This document shows, one piece after another, positions 48,615-59,561 of a DNA stretch of 64,000 bases. The position numbers and the translations under genes are program-made. The stretch covers positions 434,001 through 498,000 of the forward strand of contig JAOANU010000002.1 of NCBI GenBank assembly GCA_034387635.1, given 5' to 3'. The notes beneath the pieces were generated by a model. It worked only from the letters and a program-made list of their open reading frames with translations. It did not search any database and was not told the origin of the DNA. Each line of letters opens with the position of its first letter. Positions within the stretch are counted from its first letter, which is position 1. Origin of the DNA: Rhodosporidiobolus odoratus. Taxonomy: Eukaryota; Basidiomycota; Microbotryomycetes; Sporidiobolales; Sporidiobolaceae.

Positions 48615-49556
48615 TCTGGCGTGTATCAATTGCTGGCGGAGGGGATTCAGTGAAGCTCGTTCTCATCTCTCATGGTCTCATGTCTCCTCCTCGCGTACCC
48701 AGGACTAGAGTAGACACGCTCGAGGCGTTCATTCAAGCGACCAGCGACCAGCGACACGTGCACCCGCTCCAGATTCTGGTCGAGTCGTCGTCGTCATCTT
48801 CGCCTCTCTTTCCCGCCTTCTTCCAGCCATTTCACCTCGTCGCGACAAACGGCTGACTCTCTTTTAGACCCACAAGCCGCAAAAGAGGTGCGATCATCGC
48901 ACAGACCGTATCTTACAACGCGCCTCAAGTATACATGGTACCGCTACTCGCATGCAAGCTTCGCCCTGAGCGGTGACGGCGCTTTACCCGCGCGCAATCC
49001 TCCCAGATTTCCCTTAGATCTGCGCTGCGAGAAGTCATCTCGCTTTGCCGGTGCTGTTCCCGCCATCTCACCCCATGCTGACCTCTTCCCCTGCCCTTCA
49101 CTCTTTCCTCCTCGGTAAAGATGCATGGGCTCTAGATGTGTACAGCCTTCCTCATCTTACCTCGTCAGGGTTCCGCTCCACCAGAGCCTTCCCGGACAGG
49201 TGCAGCTTTCCCCCATGCTAGCCCCGAAGGCTTGGATGAAGAGCTCGAGTTTCCCCTCCGAGTCTAAACAGCCTCTCGCAAACCTGTCCCCGGACTACTG
49301 GCTACCCTCTTCTTGTTCTCTTTTCCCACCCTGCTTGTCTGCTCGCGCCCCTACTGTGTAGCTTCGCACGAACCCGTTCACTCGTTCTACCCTGACTGTT
49401 CATTCTCGATTTTCAGCGGCATTTCCGGCCCCACTTCCTCAACTTTTCGCCGCCGTCTTTCCCGTCTTCTATCCCGGGACTTCCATCTATCTCCGGCCTT
49501 TCCTGCCCCCGCGCCATATTCCTTTCTACCCCTCTCCCCCAGTACCCTCCCTCGCC
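48615..49556. other. Divergent intergenic region uS15m / CPL1-like
   Basis: About 940 bases. The CPL1-like side is strongly pyrimidine-rich (49300-49556, long CCT/TTC runs), resembling promoters of well expressed fungal genes. No coding exon was recognised. Confidence 0.5.
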
Positions 49557-50872
49557 ATGTTCGCCCGCCTACCCTCCCTTTTCATCCTCCTTGCTGCCAT
49601 CGTCGTCGTCGCCTCTTCCCCCGCGGCCGCCCTCAACGCTGGCAACTCCACCACTCCCGCCTTCCAGCTTGACCTTTCCCGGCGGTTCTCGTCGACGGTC
49701 GAGCTGCTCAAGCACCGCCGTCGCGATGCACCGACGAGGACGAGCCGAGCGGGCATGACCAGGAAACGAACGATGTCGGAGGAACTGTTGGCCATGTTGA
49801 AGGGTGAGCTGATCTCCTGACCTCGGGACCTTCGCACTGGAGCAGCAGCATGAAGGGGCTAGCGAACGTTGCAGTACGCTTCGCGACGCCGTCTTACAAA
49901 TAGGCCCGAGACAGGCCTCTCCCAGCTGCAATGGGCCCATCTGTCCGACCTTTTTAAATGCTGACCCTCGTACCCTGTGCCGTAGCCGCAACCCATCTTC
50001 TCGCCGCACCCTCAGCTTCCTCCTCTGCCTCGGCCCGTCCTCGTCCCTCCGCCTCAGCAGCCGCTTCCGCCTGGGCTTCCCACGCTGCCGGTGCCGCCGC
50101 CGCCTCCAAACCCTCGAGTTCTCTCTCACCCTCGAGTGCCAAAGCTGCTCAAAAGAATGTCGAGTATGTCAAGAGGATGATTCAGCAAGAGCCGTGGGAG
50201 ACGCTTGATTCGAGGTTGTTGTGCCCGGTCGGGGAAACGGCTTGCCCCATGTGCGTCTTTGTGCTCCCGTCCATTACTCGCTGTGCCGTCCTAGCGAGTA
50301 CGAAGCTGACTGTGACTGTCTTTGCGACTGTACAGTTTTCCTCGCATGGGAACGTACGTTGTTTGCATTCTCCTCATCGGTGGCGCAGAGTGAACTGACG
50401 TTGACTTATCTCCTGTAGCTACGAATGTCTCGACACGACCTCCGAACTGGAATCCTGCGGCGGCTGCAGTATGTTTTCCTTTCCTCTCTTTGCCTTCTCA
50501 ACTCGCTTTTCTCCCTTCTTCTCCATCCCGAGGCACCGTCACATGTACCACCGTCCGCCATCCGCCGCTGACATCTCTGATCTCCCTCGCGTTACAGTCT
50601 CGAAGGGCGCCGGCGAAGACTGCACCTCAATCAAAGGAGCCCAAGGCGTAACCTGCGAATCCGGAGGCTGCATCGTCTTCACCTGTCAAGCGGGCTACAA
50701 GTTTGACGGGGACTTCAAACGTAGTAATGGTGGAAAGGGGAGGTGTAGGAAGATGTTGACGCCCAAGGAGAGGAGGAGTCCGGTTTTGGCTGCGAGGGAG
50801 AAGGCGGAGAAGGAGAAGGAGGCCATGGTGGCCAAGCGAGCGGGGGAGGAGGAGAAGGTGGCGGTAGCTTGA
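49557..50872 (+). CDS. Secreted CPL1-like cysteine-rich protein
   Basis: Predicted secreted protein with a C-terminal CPL1-like domain, a fungal extracellular domain of unknown biochemistry. It starts at ATG 49557 with a clear signal peptide (MFARLPSLFILLAAIVVVAS, cleavage near SPAAA). Exon 2 begins AATHLLAAPSASSS and carries a Ser/Ala-rich linker and KNVEYVKRMIQQEPWETLDS. The Cys domain reads LLCPVGETACPIFPRMGTYE, CLDTTSELESCGGC, then GAGEDCTSIKGAQGVTCESG and GCIVFTCQAGYKFDGDF, giving about ten cysteines across three small introns, including an 18-nt exon (IFPRMG). It ends in a charged Lys/Glu helix (AREKAEKEKEAMVAKRAGEE), stop 50870-50872. The charged tail is unusual for the family. Confidence 0.85.
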
Positions 50873-51417
50873 TCTCGGGGATGTTTCTCGCCGTGTGGAA
50901 TAGGGTGCGAGGAGTTATGGACACTGGCTTATAGTGCCTTCTTCTCCTGGTCTGAATTTCCTCTTTGTATAGACAGTAGTTCCTCATCACATCAGTAGTA
51001 CCTTTTATTCGGCCTTTCTTTCTGCACAATGGACATACAGCGGGCTTTGCCGCTGTACCGATTTAGCCGCGTTGTCATGTTGCGTAGGCGAAGCGTACAG
51101 GAAAGCAGAATGAGGCTGGTTCTGAAATTAGGGAAAACATAGAAGCCGCCCCGCTAGTCCTTGTCCAGCTACAACACCTGCGGAATCGGACTCGATTATC
51201 GGACTGCGGGACAGCCTGCGTGCCAAGAATGGCGGGTGACTGGCAGTCACGAAACCGAGAAAGCTTGAAGTCGAAATTCACGGTGGATTCAACCTCGAGC
51301 TCCGGGGGTTCACCGAGACGCTGTCTAGTAATCAGGCGGACCCTCTCTGTTGCAGACTGGACTAGTCGTGTCTGTCGCTTTGTCGTACAGCTGATTGACA
51401 TTTTCAAAGCCAGTTTA
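50873..51417. other. Intergenic, left flank of MITE
   Basis: About 545 bases with no gene. Lies between the CPL1-like stop and the inverted-repeat element. Confidence 0.45.
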
Positions 51418-51799
51418 CAGCCACTTTGAAAATGGAGCGGACTCCCTCAATTTGGCCCGTTTATTGCAGAAGGCCTTTTCTCGCTTTCTCTTCGCTTGTA
51501 GGCTTCGGGAATACTACCATTATGCTCAGCAGAGCTCTGACTATCGTCCCTACAAAGTACAAGTCATTTGGTGGAGCTTGCGAAATCACCTCCCCAGGAG
51601 GAACTGAGGCGAAGCGGCGGAGGGATGCGGTTCGTCAACTGCGCCCGATTGAGCTGAGCTGCTCATCTGGTGTAGCTACAGAGCTGTACGTGAATATGGT
51701 GCTTTTCCCGAAGCCTACAAGTGTAGCGACGATGAGATAGAGCGGTTTCTAATTAACTCGCCAAATCGAGGCGAGTCCGCTCCATTTTCGAAGTGGCTG
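51418..51799. mobile_element. Non-autonomous TIR element (MITE), 382 bp, TA-flanked
   Basis: The left end (51418-51466) and the reverse complement of the right end (51750-51799) are nearly the same over about 50 bases; the first 27 differ at one base. Ends are CAGCCACTT...AAGTGGCTG. A TA dinucleotide flanks each side (51416-51417 and 51800-51801), the target duplication expected of Tc1/mariner-type elements. The interior has no transposase ORF, so it is best called a MITE. It lies in an intergenic region. Confidence 0.8.
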
Positions 51800-51801
51800 T
51801 A

Positions 51802-52429
51802 ACAACACCAAGTGAAGTAGCCGGTAACCGAATGCTCGGCTCGCGCGCTCAGATGTGACAAGTTCCGGGCTAGCAGTGCAGCTTTGGGAAGAGACGAGCA
51901 CGAGTCGACCAAGCGGACGCGGGAGGGACCCTACTCAGGAGTAGCCAAGCTTTTTTGCAGATGCAGGCGCCGGGCTTGCTCAGACGGCGAGCACCAGGCT
52001 GGAGCGTGCGATCCAGTCAGTACTACTCCAGCCCAGGATGTGGGGCTGTAGCCTTGCGGTTGTAGGGTGACTGAATTAAAGGCGAATAGTCGACTCTTTT
52101 CCTGTTCCGGTTTCTACCTGGTGAGCACGCCGTAAGGACCACTGAAGTACGCGAGTGAGCGAGTCAGGTCAGCATATAGTCAGCAAGACAAGCGCCACCG
52201 GCTGCATCGACGAGCTACAGCAGGATCGGGTCCGCTGCCCTAGTTTTTTAGGTGAGGGGGGCAAGAGCTCGCTCGTCTCCATGTCACTCGTTGCCACAAG
52301 ACGAAGGAAGGGCAGAATCGCGCAGGTGTTGCTAAACGTCTCAACGATCCACACCTTCCTCCACCCAGCTAATACAAGCAAAGCGCGATAAACCCCTGGT
52401 TCAACCCTCCCTCCACACCTTCTCGCCAT
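51802..52429. other. Intergenic, right flank of MITE
   Basis: About 630 bases with many in-frame stops on both strands, before the stop of the GYF gene. No gene seen. Confidence 0.45.
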
Positions 52430-55400
52430 TTACTTTCCACCCTTCTTCTTCTTAGCCGAAACCTTAACGTTCCACTCACTCGTCTTGGTCTGCGCCGGAG
52501 CCGACAGGACCGCCGCCATACTCCCTCCCGATTTGGCGGCAGCAGCGGGGGCCCGAACCACACCCTTTGCAAAGATGGAGGGGTAGCGCACGGCCACGTC
52601 GTTTTTGCGACGGGTGGCAAAGTCGTTGGCGAAGCGACGGCCGTCGAGGGTCGATGAGTTGGCGTAGACTGAGTCGGAGATGATTTCGAGAACGTCGGCG
52701 GAGGCGTCGAGCGGGAAAGAGAGGAGCATCTGAATGAACTCGTCGTCTGCGCACGTGGAGAGACGCGTCAGTATGTGGGACACAAGAAGGCGCCCGAATA
52801 AGATGCAAAGAGGCTAGGGATGGGCAGAGAAACTCACGGGGCACGTTCAACCCCTTGAGCGCCTGCTTGGTCCAACTCATGAACTCGGGCGAAGGAGGGG
52901 GCGGGTTTTCCATGTCATGCACAGCAGTGGCCGGCGCGTGCACCGAAACACTCCTCGGCACAATGGTGACCTTGGCAGAAGAGGCGGAAGAAGTAACGGC
53001 CGGGCGAGAGACGGCGGCCGGACCAGCGGCCTTTACAGGAAGACCGGTGCTGCCGGCGGCGCGAGCACTGCTGGCGGTCGTGGCGGTAGAGGGGAGACCA
53101 GGGATGAGAGGCTTGGCGGCAGTGGCAGCACGGACGACGGCGGGCTTGACGGTGACGGTAGTCCAGGCAGCTCCACCGGCCTATACGAGCAGCACAATGG
53201 TGTGAGTCAGGCCAAGGAAAGCGTATGAAGGGTTTATAAGCAACATACGGCAGGAGTGGCTTGACCAATGCTACCGGCGTAGCCCTTTCCAGCCGAAACT
53301 GTGGCACCAACCGCGGCAGCCTGTTGCTGCTGAGCAGCGGCTTGAGCCTTCTTCCTCTTCTCCTCTTCCTCCTGAATCTCCTTGAGCGTCTTGCCACTCG
53401 CCTTGGCCGTCGTCGCCGCAGCCGGGGCAGACTTGATCCATGGCGCCGAACCACCCTTCACAGGGGGAACCTGCGCGGGACCGGCAGCCCAACTAGCGGC
53501 GAGCGGGAGTGCCTCAGAAGCAGTCTGAGCTTCGAGCGCCGCAGCACGCTGCGCAGCCTGGATGTTGGCCTGGGCAGCTTGGATACGAGCGGCCTGCTTG
53601 CGCTTGTCGGACTCGCGGGTTTCGGCCTCCTGGATCTCACGGAGAGAGGGCGACGCGGCGGGAACGGCGACTGCCACGACCTCTTCCTTGGCGGCCCAAG
53701 GAGCTACAGCGGGAGGTGACTTGGCGGGAATAGGCGCAGGAGCAGGCTCAGCCACGGGGGAAGGAGCCTTCTCGACGACGACGGGAGTGGGCTGGGCGGC
53801 GGAAACTTTAGTCTTCTTGCCCTTCTCTTTGACGGGGGCGGGAGCGGGGGCCTCGACCTTGACTTCTTCGACAACGACAGCCGCGTCAGGGGCGGAAGGA
53901 GTCGGAGGCTCCGGGACTACGACGGTCTGCTTGACCTCGACGACGGCAGGCGCAGGGGTTTCCGGCTGAGCGGGAGCGGCAGGCTTGGCGGCGTCCCAAG
54001 GCGACTGGGAAGCGGCTTGCTGAGGCTGAGTCGGGGACTGCTGAGTCGAAGGAGCGACGGAGCGAGAGCCGATTGGGGTCGGAACGGAAGCGGGGAGGTT
54101 CTGCTGGTGCTGAACGGCGGGGGATCCTCCGGCGGGCACAGAGGGAGCGGCGGCAGCGGCAGCGGCGAGAGCGGCCCAAGGTTGCTGGCCGAGCTGCTGA
54201 GCCTGCTCGAGGAGAGCTTGCTGCTGCTGTTGATGAGGGAGCTGCTGACCGATCCAGGCAGTCGGCGAGGCAGCGGCGCCCGGTAAGAGCTGGCTAGGGT
54301 CGAAGAACGGCGAAGCGGGGAGCGGCGACGGCCGGCCGAACGGATCGAGTACGCCGGACTGACTGAAAGACTGCTGCTGAGCCGCCTGCTGAGCGAGCTG
54401 ACGGAGGAGAATGTCGGACGGGGTCGCGAGGGAGGGCTGCTGACCCGCGAAATCTTGCTGCTGTTGCTGAGGGAGGGTAGCGCCGGTCCAGGCGGGCGAG
54501 TTAACGGCGGGAAGAGGAGCGCCCCACGGGTCGAGGCCACCTTGGGTCGACGAAGAGCGGCCGAGGGCGGCGGTAGCAGCACCAAAGGCTTGCGGCAAGG
54601 TCTGCGCCTGAGCGGCAGGACTGGGAGCGGCGCTGCCGAAAGGCTCGTAGAAGGCTCCGGTCGAGGTGCCGAGGCGACCCTGGGCAACGGCGGCAGTGAG
54701 CTGCTCGAGCGGGGTTTGAGACCGGCCTACAGAGCCGGTACCCCAGCTTGCGGCACCTTGCGGCGTACCCGGAGCGCTCGAAAAGGCGGATGTCGGCGCC
54801 GTCACCGGCTTCGGCGCGAGGAAAGGCTTGTCGCTGTCGCCGGTACGACGGATGAGGTTTTCGAGCGATTCGAAGTCGGGGTCCGATGTGCGCTTGACGC
54901 GAAGGTCGGGCGTGAAGAACTGCTGGCAGTACCAGTCGTGCATGGTCGCGGCCGGGAAGGGGCCTTGGACGGTACCCGACGGGTCACGGTACTGCCATTG
55001 CACCTCGGCGGGCGGGACGCTGCTCAAGCCGGGAGGAGCGGTCGGGCGGGCGGGGGTTTGAGCGCCGGCAATGAATGTCGCCGGCTTGGCAAGGAGCGGG
55101 TCGTCGAGCGGGTCCGAGTCAAGGGCCAACGAGCCGAGAACGCTGGCGGTGATATCCGGCTCGTTCGAGAGAACGTCCGGGGTCGTGACGTCGCCGTTCA
55201 AGGCAGCGGAGCCGGTGGGCTTACCGTCAGGCTCGCCTTCGTCCCAGCTGTCGGGAACAGCGTTGCCTTGGACGGGAGAAGCGGGACGGCTGCTGTCCGC
55301 GTCCTCAGGAAGAGGGAAGCGGCGGGAGCCAAAGGCAGAAGTACGCTGTGGGAGGAAAAGTCAGCTCGGCAGCAATGCATTCGGGAAGAAAGGACGCACC

Positions 55401-56396
55401 TTTTCCGTCTCTTCCGCTTCTTGCGCACCGCGCCTCCACCTTCCACCTTGCCAGACCTCTTTCGCCCCGTTCTCTTCGCGCTTCCTCGTCGGCGTCCCAC
55501 TCGCGATCCCGCCAAGTACGCCGCCCAGGATCCCCATGGTCCCGCCAGCGGAGCGTTCCCTATTACGGCGCTCACGACCGGAGCTGCTGAGCAGGCTGTC
55601 CTTCTCGACGCTCGGCGAGCGGATACTGGGGGAGCCTAGGGCGCGGTCACGGTCGCGGGGGAGGGTGCCGAGGGTCGACAGGTCCAGCGTAGCGCTGGCG
55701 CCGTTCGTCGAGAGCGAGGAGTCGGTGCGATTGATACGAGAAGGGCGGGCGTTTGCAGGGTGAATCGAGGTCGCAAAGAGCTGCAAAGCATGATGATCAT
55801 TAGCCTCGAATCTTGTCGTAGAAAGACGCAGCGGAGAAGCGGCTCGAAAGACAGGCGTGGAGGAAGTAAAGAGCAAACAGACGTACGTCTTTCTCGCCCT
55901 CGCGGTAATCCTGCAGCAACCACGGTCTATGGGTCGCACCATCCTCACCGCCGAGCTCCCTCGTAGCAACCTCGTGCGAAGCGAGTTCGAGCGGACGCTT
56001 GGAAGCCTTCTCCTCGTCGTAGAGGCTGAGGAGAAAGTCGCGCGAGTAGACGAAAGGCTGACCGGCGCCGTTCATGTTGCCGTTCTCGCCACCCAGCTGT
56101 CCGCCGTTGGCTGCGGCCGAGAGGGTGGGGGAAAGGATAGAGGAGAAGGAGCGGGCGGAGCCTTCCGAAGTACCACTGACAGCTCCGGCGGCGAGGCCGT
56201 TGGCGATGAGGCCATCCTGTTGACCGAACGAGCCCAAGGAGGGAGCGGTAGGAGGGTCGACGGGGGAAGGGCCGTTGAGAAGGGAAGAGGAAGACGGGGT
56301 GGTGAGAGTGTCCTTGAACGAACCCGAGCTGTTGTTGCGACGGGGTGGCCTAGTTGGAGCGGCGAACGAGAAGGCGGAACCTGGGCCGAACGACAT
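52430..56396 (-). CDS. GYF-domain protein (Smy2/GIGYF-like)
   Basis: Adaptor with a GYF domain that binds proline-rich ligands; fungal and animal relatives act in translation repression, mRNA decay or vesicle traffic. It starts at ATG 56394-56396 (MSFGPGSAFSFAAPTRPPRR). The N-terminal region has QPFVYSRDFLLSLYDEEKAS, a segment resembling the 4EHP/eIF4E-binding-type leader of GIGYF proteins, then after introns RTDSSLSTNGASATLDLSTL and RKREENGAKEVWQGGRWRRG. The GYF domain is VQWQYRDPSGTVQGPFPAAT, then MHDWYCQQFFTPDLRVKRTS and FESLENLIRRTGD. A very long Gln/Ala/Pro-rich tract and Lys/Ala coiled-coil helices (SLREIQEAETRESDKRKQAA; KTLKEIQEEEEKRKKAQAAA) follow. The C-terminus has EFIQMLLSFPLDASADVLEI and ends SAKKKKGGK, stop 52430-52432. 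The gene order matches Smy2/GIGYF. Confidence 0.92.
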
Positions 56397-57398
56397 GGTT
56401 TTTGATAGGGAGAATGGAAATAGGTTTGCTGGGTGAGAGCGAAGAGGTTGACACGAGCTGGAACGAGCTGGGTGAGCTACCTGCAAAGATTGAGAGGTCA
56501 ACAGCTATCCTCTGCATGAGCCTGTAGTGCTTACGAGTTGCAGTGAACGGAGTTGAAGAGAGAAGGACAAGTCTTCATCGAATTCCTTTAATCTCCATCC
56601 CACGTCTTTATTTCATGCTGAAGCAGCTGTACCAGCATCATCTGCCGCGCTCGCGGCCCTTTGTCCCTCCCCTCGTCACCCGCCCGCACCCCTCGCTCGC
56701 ATGACGCGCGCACGGTCGTGCTTGCTTCCGTCTCCTCCCGAGCCTACAAGACGCCATGTTACCAATAGCGGCGCGCAGATCGTCACCCTCTGACCTCGAC
56801 CATTCGGCCACATACGCCGGACGTTCGTTGCGGCAGTGTTGGGGGGACTGTCACCAGGACAAGGGTTGGCAGGACAAGGCGGGACGGCGACGGCTCTCGA
56901 CGGTCAGCAAGTTCAGCAGGAGTCAACAAATGCCGTTCGTACGGAAGGCCCACAGCAGTAGCTGCGGCTTGCGCCGCCTCAGTGCCGGAACCGCTATTTT
57001 CGCTCGCCCTTTTCCTTCTTGCTGGCGTGGTCTGACGGCGCAGTGCCAAGTCAAGCCTACTTGGCTTCAACGCAATGCCTAGCGACGGGTAGCGCTGCAG
57101 ACTCCATAATGCAGCCTACACGGACCGACTCGCTCACCGCTGGCCTTCCATTCTCGCCTTTGCTTTTCCTACTCTTCTGCCGCACGTATGGAGTGCGCTG
57201 TTCCTCACAAGGGCGTGAAGGGGAAGCTTGCTTGCGGTACCTCACTTCCGTCTTAGGTCTCGCCTTGCTTCCACCTAGCCTTGTTCGACGCTAACCCAGC
57301 CTCTTCCGCTTGATTTCCATTCCGTCGTCCAGCAGCAACGCATCTAAAGCAAGCACAGACTCTCAAGTCCACCCTATGGTCTCCTTGTTTCTGTTGTC
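56397..57398. other. Upstream region of GYF gene
   Basis: About 1 kb between the GYF start and the stop of the next minus-strand gene. Short frames only; the 120 bases next to the GYF start are purine-rich on the plus strand (pyrimidine-rich leader on the coding strand). Confidence 0.4.
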
Positions 57399-59237
57399 TC
57401 AGTTTGCGGAGCGCTGACCCGAAAGTGCAAGGTGTGGATCATAGCGGAAACCGCGGAACACGACTGCACAGCGGAACCGCGGGATACGACTGCGACCAAA
57501 AAAACCGTTCCAGCTCGGGGATCTTAGCAATAGGTAACTTGCAGGTGCAGCAGACGACGGGCCCACGGCCACCGACACCATATCACCACTCGTCCCGTCC
57601 GTACACGCTGTTTTGCCGTCGAGACAGGGGAGGTTGCAAGCCTGTATGACCAAGGGAGCGCTCCTGCGAGCGATTGCCATAAGCGTCCATTAAGGCCAGC
57701 GTTGAAGGTTAGTGTCACAAAGCAGCACAGCGAAAGAAAAGAACGTACTGGACCAGGTTGAGCAGGTGGAAGAGCGCTTTGTCCGCCAGAGACCCTTCTG
57801 GGGCGCATCCGGCCTGGCCTGACGGTCTATAGCATCCGAGCTGAGTTAGCGATCGTTGGGGCCGGAGATGCAGACTGAGAAGGTACCACGTGGTAGTCCC
57901 GGAAGGCATACGGAATCGCCTCGAGCCAATCCCCTTGCTCAGGATCGTGCAGTCTGAGATCAGGCTAATCATGGACTCATAGTCAAGATAGTCAAGGATG
58001 GTTATGAGAAGAAGCCAGTGAGCGGGAGGACCGATGCGGTCGCGAATCACAAATTGCAAAAGACGCACCAATGCTGGGCGGTTCTCACCCTTGTCCAGAA
58101 CAACCTTGACGTATACGTCGTACAGTTCGCGTACGATATCATGTCGCTTCTTGGAATGTAAGTCCCAGCTGGTCCACATCGCGCTGAAGAAGGATCTTGC
58201 GGTGTTGACCCAAGCTTGGCACCAGTCGTGCCCTTTAGCGTGCGCGAAGTGCTGTTGAATAGCGTCAAGTGACCAGTCGACGAAGCCCTTGTAGAGAAAG
58301 ACAATGCTTTGAACGCTTGGTGAATCAAGGAAGTGCTGGGCGAAGGAAAGATCCAAGAGAGGTTAGCGCGGGGTTCAGGCTGGGACGGAGTGTATGCCGA
58401 AGTGTGGGCTCCTGCGCGAGAACGGAAGACGCACCAGGTCCTCTAGCTTCTCGATTCGGCCGTCCTCGACCTGCTGGCAGAGCTGTAGGAAAGTCGACAC
58501 TGACTCCTGGCGTTGAGCGGCGCTGACTTCAGCCCACATGGCATCGTACGCTTGTCGGAAGGGCGCACTCCATTGCTGGAATTGAGGCTTCAGGTCCGGG
58601 GGGTGGCAGTGCTCGAGGTGGAAATCGAGGCAGTGGAAAAGCTGGCGAGGAACTAGATAGTGGTTGAGCTTGTCTGGCGCCATGGCCCCGAGCTTTTGAG
58701 CGAGCTGCTGGGCACTCATCTCTGTTGTGGGCGACTGCCGAGCGAGCTTGAGGTAGAAGGGCGTAATGGAGAGGAAGACCAACAAGTACAGAACAAATCT
58801 AGCGGTGAGCCGGACCCGCCGCGGAAGGGCTGGGCGGTGTTCTTCGCTTGTCCCGTGACAAGCCAGAAGGCCCGCATGTCCGGTATTGATACGCTGTACC
58901 GGCGGCAATATTAAGAGCAGCGTGTCAGGGGTCTGCTTGTAGGGTCGCGGCGTGGTGGAGCGGTACGCAGCGAGCGCCTTTGAGGCAAAGAGGACCAGAG
59001 CCCTCTCGAACGAGCACATGGTAGAACATACTCGCATCTGTATGCCAACTGAAGTAAGTGCAACGACCTTGACGCCGATTCAAATGATGCGCGGACACTT
59101 CATCGCGACTTACCTCGTGTCGGCGCTGACTGGCCTGCTTCAAGCGCGTTGTACCAGAGGGAATAGATACGCAACGAAGTCCCTGTGCAGACGTCAAAAT
59201 CGCGCGCGACGCGGTTGCTGCTGTCAACAAGCGAGAT
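57399..59237 (-). CDS. Unrecognised multi-exon helical protein, 5' end unresolved
   Basis: I do not recognise this protein. Exons from 5' to 3' read QISLVDSSNRVARDFDVCTG and LRIYSLWYNALEAGQSAPTR (donor GTAAGT near 59108), CSFERALVLFASKALAAYRS and YKQTPDTLLLILPP (donor GTACAG near 58902), a possible RFVLYLLVFLSITPFYLKLA stretch that may be intronic, MSAQQLAQKLGAMAPDKLNH, LVPRQLFHCLDFHLEHCHPP, YDAMWAEVSAAQRQESVSTF, FLDSPSVQSIVFLYKGFVDW, AMWTSWDLHSKKRHDIVREL, LLHDPEQGDWLEAIPYAFRD, SLADKALFHLLNLVQ and a Ser/Pro-rich end at stop 57399-57401. The product is helical and Trp/Tyr-rich, perhaps 500 residues. The ATG at 58719 (MSAQQ) is a fallback start, but coding sequence clearly extends upstream. Head-to-head with the KRE6-like gene. 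Confidence 0.55.
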
Positions 59238-59561
59238 CTGGCGAAATTGATGGGATTGAGGCGCGCTGTTGCCATTCTCTAACTTGAGTGTGTGGTGAGC
59301 CGATGCGGCTTTCGAAATTCCAGAGTAAGACTGAGCAGTAAAGTGCAGCGGAACAGCGCGAGCAGCCTCCCACTGGGCCTTTTAAGCAAACCTAATCAAG
59401 CGTAGTCTAATTGGATCGGACTATGTACATTTGGCCGAGACTTAGACGAGAAACGCGATCGGTCGCTGCAGAAAACCAAAGACTTGGCGCATCTCTCTCT
59501 GTCTCGTCGCTCGCGTACCCCGCTCTGTGTACACCTACGAACTTGAGTCACGACTCCTACA
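59238..59561. promoter_or_regulatory. Divergent upstream region of KRE6-like gene
   Basis: About 320 bases. The minus-strand frame of the unrecognised gene stays open to about 59378, so part of this stretch may be its first exon; the rest is the KRE6-like promoter. Confidence 0.3.

Noticed and set aside
54455..55639. 394-codon plus-strand ORF
   Set aside because: Antisense to the GYF gene; Gly/Arg-rich shadow without splice support.
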